DNA of 64,000 nt from Chrysomallon squamiferum. Its lineage: Eukaryota; Mollusca; Gastropoda; Neomphalida; Peltospiridae. Positions 61,045 through 64,000 of the stretch are shown one piece after another. Both the position numbers and the translations under genes were made by a program. The notes beneath the pieces are model-generated. The model was given only the letters and a program-made list of their open reading frames with translations. It was not told the DNA's origin and ran no database searches. The stretch covers positions 12,431,980 to 12,495,979 of the forward strand of contig CM022669.1 in assembly GCA_012295275.1 (NCBI GenBank). The letters run 5' to 3'. The first letter of the stretch is position 1, and each line of letters starts with the position of its first letter.

Positions 61045-61119
61045 CCTGATCTCGTTGTTGCTTGCAAAAGGCCCCCAGAATGGTTCAACCTTCAGGACAA
61101 CAAAAGTGAAGTCCGCCAT
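61045..61119 (-). CDS. Possible first coding exon of an unidentified gene
   Basis: A 25-codon frame begins at ATG 61119 (context CAATGGCGG) and reads MADFTFVVLKVEP then FWGPFASNNEIR. It ends at a good donor (ATCAGG|GTAACT). It is preceded on the minus strand by a polypyrimidine tract and AG (TTTTTTAG at about 61138-61145), as expected for an exon carrying the end of the 5' UTR. A donor-like TTAG|GTGAAG lies at about 61518 in a GC-richer block that could be the non-coding first exon. I do not recognise the protein. Downstream exons were not established: acceptors at about 60951 and 55963 give short open tails but no confident join. It could also be a chance frame. Confidence 0.3.
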
Positions 61120-61136
61120 TGCTGGTAGTACTACTA

Positions 61137-61184
<48 letters not shown>

Positions 61185-61185
<1 letters not shown>

Positions 61186-61480
61186 CAAAAGGTTACTCTG
61201 GAAAGAAATAACAAATGAAAATCATTCATTCCACAACATAGAAAAAAAAAGAAGAAAAAAACCTCAGAAATATTACTGATTTTGGTTAAAACGGAATTAC
61301 GTAACAAATAAAATACTTGTAGTACGAACATCGTTTAAGGCAACATTAAAAAAAAGAGTTGAACAATAGCTTATTTGGGAAAGACAGAAAAGAAAATAAA
61401 TAACAGAAACTCATTCATTGAACAAAAACACGTACACCGGTAGTAGAAACACAGTTTAAAGCGTCATTAAAGACTAAAAC
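61185..61480 (+). repeat. Tandem duplication, ~150-180-bp unit, two diverged copies
   Basis: GGAAAGAAATAACAAATGAAAATCATTCATTCC-like sequence near 61199 recurs near 61376 (AGAAAATAAATAACAG then AAACTCATTCATTGAAC). TACTTGTAGTACGAACATCGTTTAAGGC near 61313 recurs as GTAGTAGAAACACAGTTTAAAGC near 61440. Confidence 0.6.
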
Positions 61481-61680
61481 AATAGTCCAGTAATGTGATG
61501 CTAGCAGACTTCACCTAACCGCGTTATTGTTGAGGTGGAGTGGGAGGCGGATGTCATTATCACATTCAAGTGTTTTTCGCTCTTTAAGTCGTGAATTTAC
61601 GTCTTAGAAATCGGATGAAAACAGCAACAGATGACGAAAATGGCGTTGCTCATTCTCAAAAGGAATTGAAATATTTTGAT
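61480..61680 (-). promoter_or_regulatory. Candidate promoter / 5' UTR exon for the unidentified gene at 61.1 kb
   Basis: A 200-bp patch clearly richer in GC than its surroundings, with a GGAGTGGGAGGCGG run at about 61544-61557 and a TTAG|GTGAAG donor-like site on the minus strand near 61518. The position suits a start region for a minus-strand gene. No TATA box or clear initiator is visible. Confidence 0.25.
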
Positions 61681-62079
61681 ACATCCAGCTGATTACACGT
61701 TTCCTGTAATGATGATTATTTTTTTAATTATGTTCATTTTAGATTTATGTTTTAGACAGGAAACGAAAAGGAAAGAAAGAAGAAAGTAACAACAACAACA
61801 AGATCAACAGAAAACCTCCAAAATGACATACATTATATGCTTCTTTCTCAGGAGAAATTGAAATGTTTAGTTTTAAACTGAATTACAAAGAATAAAAGAA
61901 AGATGAAAACACAAATGATGAAAATCATATGTTTTGAATTAGTTCTGGACGGAAAAGTGAATAAAAGACATTTAACAATTCAGCTAACTGAACTAAAGCC
62001 CCTCTTAAAAAAAAAAAAAAAAAAACGGAAAATAAATTACTCCAGAAACCCAACAAAAAACCGCAACAACAACAAAACC

Positions 62080-62116
<37 letters not shown>

Positions 62117-62536
62117 TCTTTAAAAATTATATACAATGGTGGTGCATTTAAAATTATTCATATTAATGAACCCAAAAATTGTTATAATTAAATCAGTTTA
62201 TATTTTTTTCTCATACATTTGTCATTTTTTCTATCATTTATCACTGTTCTCTATGGTTGTTCATTGAAAAATAATTAATTTTCATACCTTCATATTTCAA
62301 TATTTTTTTAAACATAATTTTGCCATTTATTCATTTAAAATTAACTCTTTTTTTCTGAATATATGTTGATAAAAATAATTTTCAATTATAAATCAAAAAC
62401 TGTCATATAAATGATTTAAAAAAAAAAAAAAAAAAAAAATTTTTTATTTTTGATCAAATATTAAATTATTATTATTATTATTATTATTATTTTTTTATAA
62501 GTGTCAAAAATGATATAATATTATAATAATGTAAGC

Positions 62537-62716
62537 TTAATGTCTCCAGCAGTAAAGGGTTCTTTTACATTCAGTATCTGAGGGATAGGATAGCACATTT
62601 ACTGAAACCAGTGATACACCAGAGAAACGAGAGCAAGGAATTTTTTTTATATCCAATCTCTCAAAAGATGGGACAACACGTGTCATGGTCTTTATCATGC
62701 CTTCCATACCTAGTGG
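62537..62716 (-). CDS. Unassigned reading frame with an acceptor-like 5' border
   Basis: After ATATTTCAG (minus strand, about 62717-62725) a 59-codon frame is open to TAA at 62537. It starts PLGMEGMIKTMTRVVPSFER and ends in CKRTLYCWRH. Base composition is richer in GC than the flanks. I recognise no family. It may be a last exon of a gene that continues off the right edge, or a chance frame. Confidence 0.2.
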   Translation of the reverse strand, partial: PLGMEGMIKTMTRVVPSFERLDIKKIPCSRFSGVSLVSVNVLSYPSDTECKRTLYCWRH

Positions 62717-63084
62717 CTGAAATATAAAGAATTCTAATACTTACACCAATGGGACAAAAGCCTTTAACCTCACACTTTTAATGATGCATTTTAGAATTGT
62801 GTAGCAGTTTCAGAATGTTGCACAGAAATTTATAATGTAATAATGAATAAAATATTTGCTGTACACTATGTTTGATATTAATTTCTTTTTCTTTTCTGTT
62901 ATTTTTTTCTTCTTCATCATCATCTTCTTCTTATTCTTCTGCTTCTACTTTTCATTATTATTATTTTTATTATTTTTTAATTTTGTTTTTCTTTATCATC
63001 ATCATCATCATCATCTTATTATTATTATTATATTTTTCTTCTACTTATTATTATTATTAATTTTTTTTTTCTCCTTCTTTTAAA

Positions 63085-63203
63085 AAGAATAGCTTATTGA
63101 CATGTAACATATTAGTAATTCGAGGATGGTCTCTGACCCATTGCTGAATCACTGATAAAACATGAGTAATGGTGTAGTCTGTGACAGATGTTGAAACATT
63201 CAT
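63085..63203 (-). CDS. Unassigned short reading frame near the right edge
   Basis: Minus-strand frame from ATG 63203: MNVSTSVTDYTITHVLSVIQ, then QWVRDHPRITNMLHVNK. It lies in a complex, non-repetitive block (63085-63330) with a pyrimidine-rich tract upstream. It looks more like protein than its surroundings, but no donor or acceptor pair is convincing and the family is unknown. It could belong to the same gene as 62537-62716. Confidence 0.18.
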
Positions 63204-63350
63204 TCTTTCATCAGGTTTGAGAAAACAGAAGAGAAAGAATGAAAATGGGATGGTGATCGTTCACAGATACCAAGCTGTACATTTTTCAACAGATGTTTAG
63301 CATGCCAGGAAGTGGGGAGGAACTAACTGTAATAAGTTCTAGGAGTTGAG

Positions 63351-63355
<5 letters not shown>

Positions 63356-63436
<81 letters not shown>

Positions 63437-63445
63437 AGGGGGAGG

Positions 63446-63489
<44 letters not shown>
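63356..63489 (+). repeat. (GA)n with a GGGA-rich centre
   Basis: About 130 bp of pure purine, interrupted by GGGAGGGAGGGGGAGGGAGG at about 63430-63450. This is the longest purine tract of the window, with G-quadruplex and H-DNA potential. Confidence 0.97.
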
Positions 63490-63492
<3 letters not shown>

Positions 63493-64000
63493 TAAATATA
63501 TATAGAGAGAGAGAGAGAATGAATGTGTTTGAAAGACCGACAAAGACCTTGGGTATGATACAGATGAGAGTATTATATATTAAGCAACAAATAAACAAAT
63601 ATTAATTTACTTTATATATATTCAGAAACTTTAACGGAAGCTCACTTTGTATTAATTTAGAAATAGCAATTTTCATATTCAGAAATTAACAAAATGATAT
63701 AACAAATTTACATTCTACACAAATGAAATTTTATGTTAATAAAAATGCATTAATTAATAATAAAATGCAATTGTATAATACTCTAAACTATTTAAATTAA
63801 CAATAATAGTAATAAAAACATAAATTTGGTAAAAAGAAAGGTAATCTGAATTAAATTTCAGTGACACATACACACAAAAAAAATATATATATTTCATATA
63901 AATTGCATAGATATTTTATGATAAAATTTTATTCACTGTATTTCAGATATATAATATTAATTTTAATTAACAATTATAAATAATTATTACTGATAAATAA

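Larger units (their letters stand above)
61681..64000. other. Right-edge region
   Basis: AT-rich with AAT (62082-62114), CTT/ATC runs (62900-63060) and the long GA tract. Complex blocks at 62540-62760 and 63085-63340 hold the two unassigned minus-strand frames. A gene entering from the right edge is possible but unproven. Confidence 0.4.

Overview
This is a eukaryotic (metazoan) nuclear window. It is very AT-rich and crowded with simple repeats: AAT/ATT, CA/GT, GA/CT, AT, and poly-A/T. Genes are split by short GT-AG introns of about 0.1 to 1.4 kb and encode conserved bilaterian proteins. Intron size, base composition and microsatellite load suit an invertebrate, and a lophotrochozoan such as a mollusc is plausible. 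The species cannot be read from the sequence.

Positions 1 to 24.8 kb hold no gene I can support. This part is microsatellite-rich AT DNA broken by 0.3 to 1.1 kb islands of higher complexity and higher GC, at about 2.44-2.87, 7.1-7.5, 8.4-8.65, 9.06-9.48, 11.04-11.46, 14.5-14.9, 18.96-19.3, 20.5-21.6 and 22.3-22.85 kb. Several islands contain clean transcription-factor-type motifs and no believable reading frame, so they look like candidate conserved non-coding or regulatory elements. Two diverged dispersed repeat pairs (3.8/5.9 kb and 13.7/15.3 kb) also lie here.

Positions 24.8 to 51.5 kb are gene-dense. In order they hold: an aquaglyceroporin (minus, 6 exons, 298 codons); a neugrin homologue (minus); the mRNA-decapping Nudix hydrolase DCP2 (plus, 9 exons, 427 codons), which is divergent from neugrin across about 0.7 kb; a GT61-family glycosyltransferase resembling POMGNT2/EOGT (plus, 6 coding exons, 397 codons) ending in a KTEL tetrapeptide; and CCDC124 (minus, 4 exons, 215 codons). 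Exon phases agree at every join of the aquaglyceroporin, DCP2, GT61 and CCDC124. Neugrin exons 1 and 2 also join in phase, but its N-terminus has an unresolved frame break. A 13-base motif, TTCCGGTTCCGGT, occurs identically and in the same orientation upstream of DCP2 and of CCDC124. Functionally the cluster is mixed: membrane transport, mitochondrial RNA biology, mRNA turnover, ER/Golgi glycosylation and ribosome association.

Positions 51.5 to 64 kb have no complete gene. They contain old tandem duplications, degenerate minisatellite-like arrays, a possible hAT-type MITE, a short but convincing-looking first coding exon on the minus strand (61.05-61.12 kb) and two unassigned minus-strand reading frames near the right edge. 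I saw no tRNA, rRNA, CRISPR array or viral gene. Database searches and RNA evidence were not available, so exon borders come from reading frame, splice consensus and remembered family motifs.
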